A DNA stretch of 5,596 bases, from NCBI GenBank assembly GCA_018715445.1, contig DVLP01000192.1, positions 1-5,596 of the forward strand. Direction: 5' to 3'. This DNA comes from Candidatus Avipropionibacterium avicola. GTDB taxonomy: Bacteria > Actinomycetota > Actinomycetes > Propionibacteriales > Propionibacteriaceae. Shown here piece by piece: positions 1 through 5,596 of the stretch; the first letter of the stretch is position 1; each line of letters begins with the position of its first letter. The notes beneath the pieces were generated by a model, which worked only from the letters and a program-made list of their open reading frames with translations, was not told where the DNA came from and ran no database searches. Both the position numbers and the translations under genes were made by a program.

Positions 1-903
1 ATGAAGGGCCGCATCATCGGTCGCGAAGGCCGCAACATCCGCACCTTCGAGCAGACCACCGGGGCCAACCTGGTGATCGACGACAGCCCCGACTCGGTGC
101 TGGTCTCCTGCTTCGACCCGGTCCGCCGCGAAGTCGCCCGCCTCGCGCTCAGCGATCTGGTCGCCGACGGACGGATCCACCCGAGCAGCATCGAGGAGGC
201 GCACGCCCGCAGCAGCGAGCAGGTCGCCGTCCGATGCCAGCAGGCCGCCGAGGATGCGCTGCTCGAGGTCGGCATCACCGACCTCGATCCCGCGCTGGTC
301 GAGATCCTCGGCCAGCTGCGCTACCGCACCTCGTACGGCCAGAACGTCCTCAAGCACCTGATCGAGTGTGCCCACCTGGCCCGGATGATCGCCGCCGAGC
401 TGGGCCTCGACCCGCGACCGGCAGCCCGGGCCGCGTTCCTGCACGACATCGGCAAGGCCCTCACCCATGAGGCGGAGGGCTCCCACGCCCTGGTCGGGGC
501 CGACCTGGCACGGCGGCACGGGGAGCACCCCGACGTCGTCCACGCCATCGAGGCCCACCACAACGAGGTCGACCCCGAGACCGTCGAGGCCCACCTGGTC
601 CAGGTGGTCGACGCGATCTCCGGGGCCCGGCCCGGTGCTCGTCGTGAGTCGGTGGACCAGTTCATGACCCGGATGACCCAGCTGGAGAAGCTGGCGCGCA
701 GCCATGACGGGGTGGGCAAGGTGTTCGCCATGCAGGCCGGCCGCGATGTCCGCGTGATGGTGCAACCCGACAAGGTCGACGACCGTCAGGCCCAGGTGCT
801 GGCGCGCACCATCGCCCAGCAGTACGAGCAGGAGCTGACCTACCCGGGCCAGATCAAGGTCACCGTGATCCGCGAGTCCCGGGCCTCCGAGACCGCTCGC
901 TGA
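1..903 (+). CDS. rny: Ribonuclease Y, C-terminal part (5' end outside window)
   Basis: RNase Y is a membrane-anchored endoribonuclease that starts mRNA decay. The 300 residues seen match its C-terminal portion. A KH RNA-binding domain opens with IIGREGRN (GREG loop at residues 7-10). The metal-binding HD domain follows, with RTSYGQNVLKH (His119), LHDIGK (His148-Asp149), HH at 186-187 and VDAISGARPGARRES (Asp204). The C-terminus ends with the family's YPGQIKVTVIRE block. Full-length family members have roughly 500 residues, with an N-terminal membrane helix and a long coiled coil. Those are absent here, so the ATG at base 1 is an internal methionine (family motif D/E-MKGRIIGREGRN) and the gene is cut by the window edge. 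All HD residues looked for are present, so it appears functional. It converges on gluD, with 11 bases between the two stop codons. The family assignment is very secure. Confidence 0.96.
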   Translation: MKGRIIGREGRNIRTFEQTTGANLVIDDSPDSVLVSCFDPVRREVARLALSDLVADGRIHPSSIEEAHARSSEQVAVRCQQAAEDALLEVGITDLDPALVEILGQLRYRTSYGQNVLKHLIECAHLARMIAAELGLDPRPAARAAFLHDIGKALTHEAEGSHALVGADLARRHGEHPDVVHAIEAHHNEVDPETVEAHLVQVVDAISGARPGARRESVDQFMTRMTQLEKLARSHDGVGKVFAMQAGRDVRVMVQPDKVDDRQAQVLARTIAQQYEQELTYPGQIKVTVIRESRASETAR

Positions 904-914
904 CCGACGACGGG

Positions 915-1799
915 CTACTTGGTCGGGGCCTCGGCCGGGTCGTCGATCACGTCGGCGGTGACCACCACCCGCGGACCACGCCGCGAGCGGCGCAGTCGGG
1001 CCTCGAGCTTGTTCGCCACCATCGACAGGCTGAAGTTGATGATGATGAACATCACCGCGGTGACCATCAGGGTCGGGATCAGGTTGGCGTTCGGCGTCGC
1101 GAAGGTCTGCGCGGCCCGCAACAGCTCCGAGTAGCTGATCATGTAGCCCAGCGCGGTGTCCTTCAGCACGACGACCAACTGGCTGATCAACGACGGCAGC
1201 ATCGCGGTCACGGCCTGGGGTAGGAGCACCGTCACCAGCGTCTGGGTGTGGGTCATGCCGACCGCCAGGGCGGCCTCACGCTGACCCTTGGGCAGGGAGT
1301 GCACGCCGGAGCGGATCAGCTCGGCGATCACCGCACCGTTGTAGAGGGTGAGCCCGGCCACCACGCCGAAGAAGGTCGCCGGACGTCCGAAGATGTGCAG
1401 CCCGAAGATCGCGAAGTAGTACGCGAACAGCATCATCACCAGCACCGGGACCGCCCGCAGGAACTCCACCAGCACCCCGCAGACACCGCGGACGACGGTC
1501 ACCGACGAGAGCCGGCCCATCCCCAGCAGCAGGCCCAACACTGCGGCCAGCACGATCGCGCACACCGCAGCGCTCAACGTCGACCACAATCCGGGCAGCA
1601 GGTACGCCGTCCAGGTCACCGGCTCCAGCAGCGGCAGCCACTTCTGCGGTGCCCACTGGTTGTTGTCCGGATTGCCCAGGGCCACCACGATCACCGCGGC
1701 GATCCCCAGCAGGATGATCACACCGACGACACCGACGACGCGGTAGAGCAGCTTCGCCCTCGGTCCCGGGTTGTCGAACAGTACGGTCTGGGTACTCAC
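915..1799 (-). CDS. gluD: Glutamate/polar amino-acid ABC transporter permease GluD
   Basis: Second permease of a HisM/GlnP-type importer; it would pair with GluC in the cytoplasmic membrane. The protein has 294 residues. An N-terminal helix at about 19-41 is followed by a polar stretch (about 42-65). The conserved core then contains hydrophobic segments near 72-94, 108-132, 142-160, 203-222 and 240-262. The EAA coupling loop that contacts the ATPase is seen as ELIRSGVHSLPKGQREAA, then AVGM and LLPQA (about 160-195). A charged cytoplasmic tail rich in Arg, then Asp/Glu, ends the protein. The frame stays open far upstream, but I start at the GTG at 1799. It overlaps the gluC stop as GTGA (1796-1799), a usual sign of translational coupling, and gives a normal-length product. 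Only a weak GGTGG lies upstream. Glutamate specificity is inferred from operon type and gene order. Confidence 0.9.
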   Translation of the reverse strand: MSTQTVLFDNPGPRAKLLYRVVGVVGVIILLGIAAVIVVALGNPDNNQWAPQKWLPLLEPVTWTAYLLPGLWSTLSAAVCAIVLAAVLGLLLGMGRLSSVTVVRGVCGVLVEFLRAVPVLVMMLFAYYFAIFGLHIFGRPATFFGVVAGLTLYNGAVIAELIRSGVHSLPKGQREAALAVGMTHTQTLVTVLLPQAVTAMLPSLISQLVVVLKDTALGYMISYSELLRAAQTFATPNANLIPTLMVTAVMFIIINFSLSMVANKLEARLRRSRRGPRVVVTADVIDDPAEAPTK

Positions 1800-2497
1800 C
1801 GCTGCACCACCAATCGTCGCGAGAGCCAGGTGAAGAAGAAGCCCATCGGCAGGGTCAGGATCACGAAGGCCAGCGCGATCAGGACGAAGATCGCAAACAG
1901 CAACGAGATGTTGAACTCCAACATCCCGCTCATGATGTAGCTGAGCTCGGCCACCCCGATGGTCGCCAGCACGGTGGTGTTCTTGGTCAGCGCGATCAAG
2001 GTGGTGCCCAACGGGGCGATGGCTCCCCGGAAGGCCTGCGGCAGGATGACATTGGTCAGTGCCGGCATGAAGCTCAACCCGATCGCCCGGGCAGCCTCGG
2101 CCTGACCGGCCGGGACGGTGTTGATGCCCGAGCGCAGGGCCTCGGCGACGAAGGCCGCGTGATAGACCGACAACCCGATCACACCGAACCAGAAGTTGTT
2201 GTCGGCCAGTGAGGTCGGCGAGTCCCTGGGGGCGATCGACCATCCCAGGGTGTTCATGAACCCGAAGGCGAAGAAGAAGACGATCAACGTCAGGGGAGTG
2301 TTGCGGATGGTGTTGACGTACGCCGTGCCGAAGATCCGCAGCGCACCGATCGGTGCGACCCGCAGGATGGCCACCACCGTCCCGATGACCAGGGAGCCGA
2401 CCGCGGCGACCACGGTCAACTTGATGGTCATCCAGAAGGCGCCCAGGACGTCGTACTTCTCGAGCAGCGTCGCCATCCCGGAGAACAGCTCGCCCAT
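1796..2497 (-). CDS. gluC: Glutamate/polar amino-acid ABC transporter permease GluC
   Basis: First permease of the importer, an inner-membrane protein of 233 residues, which is typical for HisQ/HisM-family permeases. The start reads MGELFSGMATLLEKYDVLGAF, followed by TIKLTVVAAVGSLVIGTVVA, the usual first core helix (about 24-45). RNTPLTLIVFF (65-75) is a family signature. The EAA loop is clear: EALRSGINTVPAGQAEAARAIG (119-140), then LPQAFRGAI. Later hydrophobic segments lie near 104-120, 160-182 and 198-222. The ATG at 2497 has a good Shine-Dalgarno sequence (AAAGGGG, 7-base spacer), which fixes the start. It lies 39 bases after the gluB stop and overlaps gluD by 4 bases. GluC and GluD presumably form a heterodimeric channel. 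Family is certain; substrate is inferred. Confidence 0.92.
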   Translation of the reverse strand: MGELFSGMATLLEKYDVLGAFWMTIKLTVVAAVGSLVIGTVVAILRVAPIGALRIFGTAYVNTIRNTPLTLIVFFFAFGFMNTLGWSIAPRDSPTSLADNNFWFGVIGLSVYHAAFVAEALRSGINTVPAGQAEAARAIGLSFMPALTNVILPQAFRGAIAPLGTTLIALTKNTTVLATIGVAELSYIMSGMLEFNISLLFAIFVLIALAFVILTLPMGFFFTWLSRRLVVQR

Positions 2498-2504
2498 CTG
2501 CTCA

Positions 2505-2511
2505 CCCCTTT
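2505..2511 (-). promoter_or_regulatory. Ribosome binding site of gluC
   Basis: The minus strand reads AAAGGGG with a 7-base spacer before the gluC ATG. This is a clear Shine-Dalgarno sequence and supports the chosen start, in contrast to gluA, the epimerase and miaB, which lack one. Confidence 0.7.
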
Positions 2512-2514
2512 CGT

Positions 2515-2539
2515 TGATCCAGCAGCAAGGTCCGGATCA
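2515..2539 (-). repeat. Inverted repeat between gluB and gluC (possible mRNA hairpin)
   Basis: On the minus strand TGATCC, whose first three bases are the gluB stop codon, pairs perfectly with GGATCA, leaving a 13-base loop. The 6-bp stem lies between the gluB stop and the gluC ribosome site and is not followed by a T-run. It is therefore not a classical terminator. A partial barrier or 3'-end stabiliser favouring gluAB over gluCD is possible, but a stem this short can occur by chance. Confidence 0.35.
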
Positions 2540-3346
2540 GGAGCAGGCGTCCGGGGTGGGCGGGTTGTCGGCACCCAGCTCGAAGCCGGCCGGGCCGAGG
2601 TACTTGTCAGCGGCAGCCTGCCACTCGCCGCTCTCGACCATCTTGGTCAGGGCGTCGTTGATCTTGTTGCACAGCTCGGTGTCGCCCTTCTTGATGCCGA
2701 CGCCGTAACGCTCCTCGGAGAAGGTCTCGCCGACGACCTTGATCTTGCCCTTGTACTGATCCTGGGAAGCGAAGCCGTACAGGATGGTGTTGTCGGTCGA
2801 GACCACGTCGATGTTGCCCGCTGCGAGGGCTTCCACGCACTTGGAGTAGTTGTCGTACTCCTGCAGCTGGGCCTGGCCGCCGTACTTGTCGTTCAGGTTC
2901 TGGGCCGAGGTGGAGCCCTTCACCGAGCACAGCCGCTTGCCGGGCAGGTCCTCGGGACCGTTGATGTCGGTCGCATCGGCACGGACCAACAGGTCCTGAC
3001 CGGCGATGATGTACGGGCCGGCGAAGGAGACCTTCTCCTTGCGCTCGTCGGTGATCGAGTAGGTGGCGAAGATCATCTTCACCTGGTCGGACTGCAACAT
3101 CGTCTCGCGCTGGGCCGACGGGGTCTCGACGAACTCGACCGACTCGTAGCCGAGCTCCTTGGCCACGAAGTTCGCCACGTCGATGTCGAAGCCCTCATAG
3201 CTGTTGCCGACCTGCTGACCCAGACCCGGCTGGTCGAACTTGATGCCGATCTTGACGGCGCCGTCGTCGCCGGAGCAGGCGGTCAGGCTACCGGCGGCGA
3301 GCGCCATCACTGCGGCCACCGCGAGGACCTTGAGTTGTTTGAACAT
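2537..3346 (-). CDS. gluB: Glutamate-type ABC transporter substrate-binding lipoprotein GluB
   Basis: Extracellular receptor of the importer, solute-binding family 3 (PF00497 type), 269 residues. The N-terminus is a lipoprotein signal: basic MFKQLK, a hydrophobic core, then lipobox LTAC with Cys24 as the predicted lipidated residue. The mature domain has the family signature GFDIDVANF (52-60), ATYSITDERKEKVSFAGPY with Arg102 as likely ligand-carboxylate binder, GSTSAQN (144-150), and STDNTIL with Asp185 where the family contacts the ligand amino group. Besides Cys24 there are four cysteines (140, 170, 226, 268), which could form two disulfides. The ATG at 3346 has GGAGG close upstream. The gene starts 18 bases after the gluA stop. 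Glutamate is the best guess because the operon order (ATPase, binding protein, two permeases) matches gluABCD; glutamine, aspartate or another polar amino acid cannot be excluded. Confidence 0.93.
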   Translation of the reverse strand: MFKQLKVLAVAAVMALAAGSLTACSGDDGAVKIGIKFDQPGLGQQVGNSYEGFDIDVANFVAKELGYESVEFVETPSAQRETMLQSDQVKMIFATYSITDERKEKVSFAGPYIIAGQDLLVRADATDINGPEDLPGKRLCSVKGSTSAQNLNDKYGGQAQLQEYDNYSKCVEALAAGNIDVVSTDNTILYGFASQDQYKGKIKVVGETFSEERYGVGIKKGDTELCNKINDALTKMVESGEWQAAADKYLGPAGFELGADNPPTPDACS

Positions 3347-3350
3347 GCTT

Positions 3351-3355
3351 CCTCC
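3351..3355 (-). promoter_or_regulatory. Ribosome binding site of gluB
   Basis: The minus strand reads CGGAGGAAGC immediately before the ATG. The GGAGG core has a 4-base spacer and sits in the 18-base gluA-gluB gap. It is a strong, slightly close Shine-Dalgarno sequence that confirms the gluB start. Confidence 0.7.
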
Positions 3356-3364
3356 GTTGGGTTT

Positions 3365-4156
3365 TCAGTGGGAAAGGATCTTGCCGAGGAAGTCCTTGGC
3401 CCGGCTGGACTGGGGACTGGAGAAGAACGTCTCGGGGTCGGCCTGCTCGACCAGTTGGCCGTCAGCCATGAACACGACGCGGTCCGCGGCCTTGCGGGCG
3501 AAGCCCATCTCGTGGGTCACCACGACCATCGTCATGCCGTTGTGGGCCAGGTCGACCATCACGTCGAGGACCTCGTTGACCATCTCGGGGTCCAGGGCCG
3601 AGGTCGGCTCGTCGAAGAGGATCACCTTGGGATCCATCGCCAGCGCCCGGGCGATCGCGACGCGTTGCTGCTGGCCACCGGAGAGCTGGGCCGGATACTT
3701 CTCGGCCTGGCTGTCGACCCCGACCCGCTTGAGCAGCTCCATCGCGCGCTCGCGGGCCTGCTTCGCGTTCTGCTTGCGCACCTTCATCGGGCCGAGGGTG
3801 ACGTTGTCCACGATGGACTTGTGCGCGAACAGGTTGAACGACTGGAACACCATGCCGACATCGGCCCGCAGCCGGGCCAGGTCGCGGCCCTCCTCGGGCA
3901 GTCGGACGCCGTCGATGGTGATCTCGCCGGAGTCGATGGTCTCGAGTCGGTTGATCGCGCGACACAGCGTGGACTTGCCCGAACCGGAGGGCCCGATCAC
4001 CACGACGACCTCACCCTGGCCGATCTCCAGGTTGATGTCCTTGAGGACGTGCAGGTCACCGAAATGCTTGTTGACATCGGTCAGCGTCACCAGGGCAGGC
4101 TTGTCGGAGGCCGCATGGACACCGTCGTCGACCGAGGTCGTCGGAGAGTCGGACAT
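3365..4156 (-). CDS. gluA: Glutamate/polar amino-acid ABC transporter ATP-binding protein GluA
   Basis: Cytoplasmic ATPase that drives the importer, 263 residues, and the first gene of the operon. All nucleotide-binding elements are intact: Walker [10 protein letters not shown] (55-63), Q-loop Gln105 in MVFQSFNLF, signature LSGGQ (158-162), Walker B VILFDEP (178-184) with catalytic Glu183, D-loop SALD (186-189) and switch His215 in [23 protein letters not shown] and the text around the signature are typical of the polar amino-acid (GlnQ/HisP) subfamily. The first 20 or so residues ([20 protein letters not shown]) are a low-complexity, acidic extension ahead of the usual start of this family. 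An internal GTG at 4090 could be an alternative start, but it has no ribosome site. The ATG at 4156 has only a weak AGGG upstream, and a -10-like TAGGGT ends 6 bases before it, which fits a leaderless message. Confidence 0.94.
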   Translation of the reverse strand: MSDSPTTSVDDGVHAASDKPALVTLTDVNKHFGDLHVLKDINLEIGQGEVVVVIGPSGSGKSTLCRAINRLETIDSGEITIDGVRLPEEGRDLARLRADVGMVFQSFNLFAHKSIVDNVTLGPMKVRKQNAKQARERAMELLKRVGVDSQAEKYPAQLSGGQQQRVAIARALAMDPKVILFDEPTSALDPEMVNEVLDVMVDLAHNGMTMVVVTHEMGFARKAADRVVFMADGQLVEQADPETFFSSPQSSRAKDFLGKILSH

Positions 4157-4162
4157 GCGCTG

Positions 4163-4192
4163 ACCCTATGACACATTCGTACGGGCTGGCAC
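4163..4192 (-). promoter_or_regulatory. Candidate promoter of the gluABCD operon
   Basis: On the minus strand a -35-like GTGCCA (4192-4187) and a -10-like TAGGGT (4168-4163) are separated by 18 bases. Transcription would start at or next to the A of the gluA ATG, giving a leaderless mRNA. This is a consensus match by eye: the -10 fits the actinobacterial TAnnnT pattern, the -35 is 4 of 6. The AGGG that could act as a weak ribosome site overlaps the -10. Confidence 0.4.
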
Positions 4193-4221
4193 GCATTTGA
4201 CGGCGACAGTTTGGTTACGGC

Positions 4222-4239
4222 AGCGGTTTCGACACCGCT
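4222..4239 (-). terminator. Hairpin between the epimerase and gluA, possible terminator
   Basis: On the minus strand AGCGGT and ACCGCT form a perfect 6-bp stem around a 6-base loop (GTCGAA), about 26 bases past the epimerase stop and upstream of the candidate gluA promoter. No T-run follows, so it is not a textbook intrinsic terminator, although U-less hairpins have been proposed as terminators in actinobacteria. The rest of this 108-base gap (4157-4264) holds an 8-bp palindrome, GACCGGTC, at 4244-4251 and the gluA promoter candidate. Confidence 0.35.
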
Positions 4240-4264
4240 CGCGGACCGGTCACCCCCGTGCTTC

Positions 4265-5176
4265 TCACACCGTTCCGCGGACACCCCACGAGCCGGAGAA
4301 GCGTTGACCCGGCTTCAACACGATCAGCCCGTCATGGGTGGGCCCCGGGTTGAACGCATCGGGTCCACAGGTCATCGGCTCGACCGCGATGCTGCCGTCA
4401 CCGGCCCCGGTGAAGACCTGCAGCCAGCCGAACCCCTGGTCGGCCCACAACTCGGTCGTGCGGTCGCCGTGGCTCAGCCCCACGCTCCATCGACCCCCGG
4501 AGGTCTCCAGACCGGTGAAGGCGGTGTCCAGCTCGAGTCCGCCCAGGCGCCGACCCTGACGCAGGTCCAGCTCGGCGGTCACCGGGGCCAGGGCGCCGGG
4601 CAGCAGCCGCTGCGGATCGACCTCCAGATGGTGGCCGGCGGGCAGGCGCAGCTCGACGTCGGCCACGTCGTCGGCCCCGACGCTCAGGTACGGATGGGCG
4701 CCGTAACCGAAGGGCAGGGGATCGGCGCACGGGTTCGCCACCACGAGCTCGACGGTCAGTCCGTCCGCATCGAGGCGGTGGGTGATGATCGCCTCCAGGG
4801 TCGCGGGCCAGCCGTCCTGGGGTCGCAGGACGACCCGCTGGGTGACCTGGTCCTCACGATGGTCGACCAGTTCCCAGGGCATCCACCGGACCAACCCGTG
4901 GATCGCCGTGCTGCGCTCGACCTCGCTGATCGGCAACTGCTCGGTGCGGCCCTGCCAGGTCCAGCGACCGTCACGGATCCGGTTCGGCCACGGCAGCAAC
5001 TGCTGCCCGCGACACATCGTCACCGCCTCCTCGGCGCCGAAGCCGCGCACCAGATCCACCCCGTCACGTTGCAGCACGCGCAGGGTCGCCCCGACCTCGC
5101 AGACCACCGCCACGTGGCCGGCTCCGGAGATGGGGTACTGCTCGCCGGTGGGGAACATCGGTGACAGGCTCGACAT
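4265..5176 (-). CDS. Aldose 1-epimerase (mutarotase) family protein, YihR-like
   Basis: Predicted cytoplasmic enzyme that interconverts alpha and beta anomers of an aldose, COG2017 / GalM superfamily, 303 residues. Visible motifs are PTGEQYPI near the N-terminus, [16 protein letters not shown] (58-72), AIHGLVR with His93, FGYGAHPYL with His161, LDTAFTGL with Asp218, and [13 protein letters not shown] with Glu266. His93, His161 and Glu266 correspond to the family's sugar-binding and general acid/base positions. The PWPNRI and IHGLVRW text resembles the YihR-like branch, which is common in actinobacteria and of unproven substrate. The frame stays open upstream into the miaB region; I chose the ATG at 5176 because the product then begins at normal family length and a -10-like TACGGT lies just before it. 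The ATG at 5158 is an alternative. No sugar kinase, transporter or regulator is adjacent, so the substrate cannot be inferred. There is no signal peptide. Confidence 0.88.
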   Translation of the reverse strand: MSSLSPMFPTGEQYPISGAGHVAVVCEVGATLRVLQRDGVDLVRGFGAEEAVTMCRGQQLLPWPNRIRDGRWTWQGRTEQLPISEVERSTAIHGLVRWMPWELVDHREDQVTQRVVLRPQDGWPATLEAIITHRLDADGLTVELVVANPCADPLPFGYGAHPYLSVGADDVADVELRLPAGHHLEVDPQRLLPGALAPVTAELDLRQGRRLGGLELDTAFTGLETSGGRWSVGLSHGDRTTELWADQGFGWLQVFTGAGDGSIAVEPMTCGPDAFNPGPTHDGLIVLKPGQRFSGSWGVRGTV

Positions 5177-5183
5177 GGGCCTG

Positions 5184-5213
5184 ACCGTAGTGCGCCGGAG
5201 GTCCCGGTGGCGC
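5184..5213 (-). promoter_or_regulatory. Candidate promoter of the epimerase gene
   Basis: The minus strand reads TACGGT (5189-5184) followed by 7 bases to the ATG at 5176. A weak -35-like GCGCCA (5213-5208) lies 18 bases upstream. The layout mirrors the gluA promoter (TAnGGTCAG, then ATG after a few bases), and there is no convincing Shine-Dalgarno, so a leaderless or near-leaderless mRNA is likely. The call is by eye only. Confidence 0.33.
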
Positions 5214-5238
5214 CCCCGTGTTCTGAGGGTGAGACGGG

Positions 5239-5244
5239 TAAGGT
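5239..5244 (+). promoter_or_regulatory. Candidate -10 element of miaB
   Basis: TAAGGT stands 10 bases before the miaB ATG and matches TAnnnT. No good -35 is seen 16-18 bases upstream. The start point would fall within about 4 bases of the ATG. The 78-base divergent gap (5177-5254) must hold both this and the epimerase promoter. It also contains an inverted repeat, GCGCC (5192-5196) / GGCGC (5209-5213). Confidence 0.33.
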
Positions 5245-5254
5245 TCGCACCGTC

Positions 5255-5596
5255 ATGTCCACATCCACGCACCACAGCCCGCGGACGTACCAGATCCGCA
5301 CCCACGGCTGCCAGATGAACGTCCACGACTCCGAGCGACTGGCCGGACTCCTGGAGGGCGCCGGCTACGTCCGCGCCGAAGGCTCCGAGGACGACGGCGC
5401 CGCCGACGTCGTGGTCTTCAACACCTGCGCCGTCCGCGAGAACGCCGACAACAAGTTGTACGGCAGCCTCGGCCACCTGCTGCCGGTGAAGAAGGCCAGA
5501 CCGGGGATGCAGATCGCGGTCGGTGGTTGCCTGGCCCAGAAGGACACCACCACGATCGTGGACAAGGCCCCTTGGGTCGACGTGGTCTTCGGCACC
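5255..5596 (+). CDS. miaB: tRNA-2-methylthio-N6-dimethylallyladenosine synthase MiaB, N-terminal part (3' end outside window)
   Basis: MiaB is a radical-SAM enzyme that adds a methylthio group to i6A37 of tRNAs reading codons that begin with U. The first 114 residues are present and form most of the N-terminal UPF0004 (MTTase) domain. Its three cluster-binding cysteines are all in place: Cys19 in [13 protein letters not shown], Cys58 in [15 protein letters not shown] and Cys92 in [16 protein letters not shown] and NTCAVRE are the wording typical of MiaB rather than RimO or MtaB. The radical-SAM CxxxCxxC motif and TRAM domain, expected further on, lie beyond the window edge. Full-length proteins have about 450-500 residues. 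The ATG at 5255 gives [19 protein letters not shown], a normal short lead-in. There is no strong ribosome site, only TAAGGT 10 bases upstream. The gene is divergent from the epimerase. Confidence 0.95.
   Translation, partial: MSTSTHHSPRTYQIRTHGCQMNVHDSERLAGLLEGAGYVRAEGSEDDGAADVVVFNTCAVRENADNKLYGSLGHLLPVKKARPGMQIAVGGCLAQKDTTTIVDKAPWVDVVFGT

Noticed and set aside
1..3. ATG at base 1 as the true start of a 300-residue protein
   Set aside because: It is the internal Met of the RNase Y motif MKGRIIGREGRN at the start of the KH domain; the membrane helix and coiled coil must lie upstream.
902..926. Possible bidirectional terminator between rny and gluD (CCGAC 904-908 / GTCGG 922-926)
   Set aside because: Only a 5-bp stem with a 13-base loop and no T-run on either side; too weak to annotate.
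1248..1940. 230-codon plus-strand open frame opposite gluC/gluD
   Set aside because: His/Gln/Arg-rich translation typical of an antisense shadow of a membrane protein; no ribosome site or family resemblance.
1800..2243. The gluD reading frame stays open upstream, allowing a 442-residue product
   Set aside because: This part lies antiphase over gluC, reads as Arg/Gly/His-rich text with no family resemblance, and the GTG at 1799 gives a normal permease with a 4-base overlap.
3240..4171. Two long plus-strand open frames opposite gluA and the start of gluB
   Set aside because: They are shadows of high-G+C codon bias: no recognisable domains, low-complexity composition, and the minus-strand frames are unmistakable ABC transporter proteins.
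4197..4202. Plus-strand TTGACG resembling a -35 box
   Set aside because: No -10 at a suitable distance and no plus-strand gene downstream.
4211..5164. 317-codon plus-strand open frame opposite the epimerase
   Set aside because: Antisense shadow; the minus-strand frame carries the complete mutarotase motifs.
5177..5476. The epimerase frame stays open upstream, allowing a 403-residue product
   Set aside because: The extra 100 residues lie antisense to miaB and the divergent promoter region and match no epimerase domain; the ATG at 5176 gives the usual family length.

Overview
The window looks like ordinary chromosome from a high-G+C actinobacterium. G+C is about two-thirds by eye, codons are strongly G/C-ending, and starts include GTG. 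RNase Y, a GluABCD-type amino-acid transporter and MiaB occurring together is a neighbourhood known from actinobacterial chromosomes, usually close to recA-recX. A Propionibacteriales-like host is plausible, but that is inference from the general look of the proteins. No mobile element, CRISPR array, rRNA or tRNA gene was seen. No stretch without a gene exceeds about 110 bases.

Layout. (1) At the left edge, on the plus strand, is the C-terminal part of RNase Y (rny), with the KH and HD domains; its N-terminal part lies outside the window. (2) Only 11 bases further on, and convergent with rny, is a four-gene minus-strand operon. Read in its own direction it is gluA (ATPase), gluB (lipoprotein solute-binding protein), gluC and gluD (two permeases), spanning 4156 down to 915. 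(3) Upstream of gluA on the same strand, across a 108-base gap, is a 303-residue aldose 1-epimerase of the YihR-like type. (4) A 78-base divergent promoter region separates the epimerase from miaB, a tRNA methylthiotransferase on the plus strand that is cut by the right edge.

How the genes work together. GluB is predicted to be a lipid-anchored receptor that catches glutamate or a related polar amino acid outside the cell. GluC and GluD form the membrane channel, and a GluA dimer powers import. Spacing is tight (18 bases, 39 bases, then a 4-base overlap), which indicates one transcript. RNase Y and MiaB are housekeeping RNA enzymes. The epimerase has no sugar-metabolism neighbour in view.

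The most interesting pattern is regulatory. The three genes expected to be first in their transcripts (gluA, the epimerase, miaB) each have a TAnGGT -10-like hexamer 6 to 10 bases before the ATG and no strong Shine-Dalgarno sequence. The operon-internal genes gluB and gluC have clear ones. This suggests leaderless or nearly leaderless mRNAs. I found no convincing undescribed system in this window.
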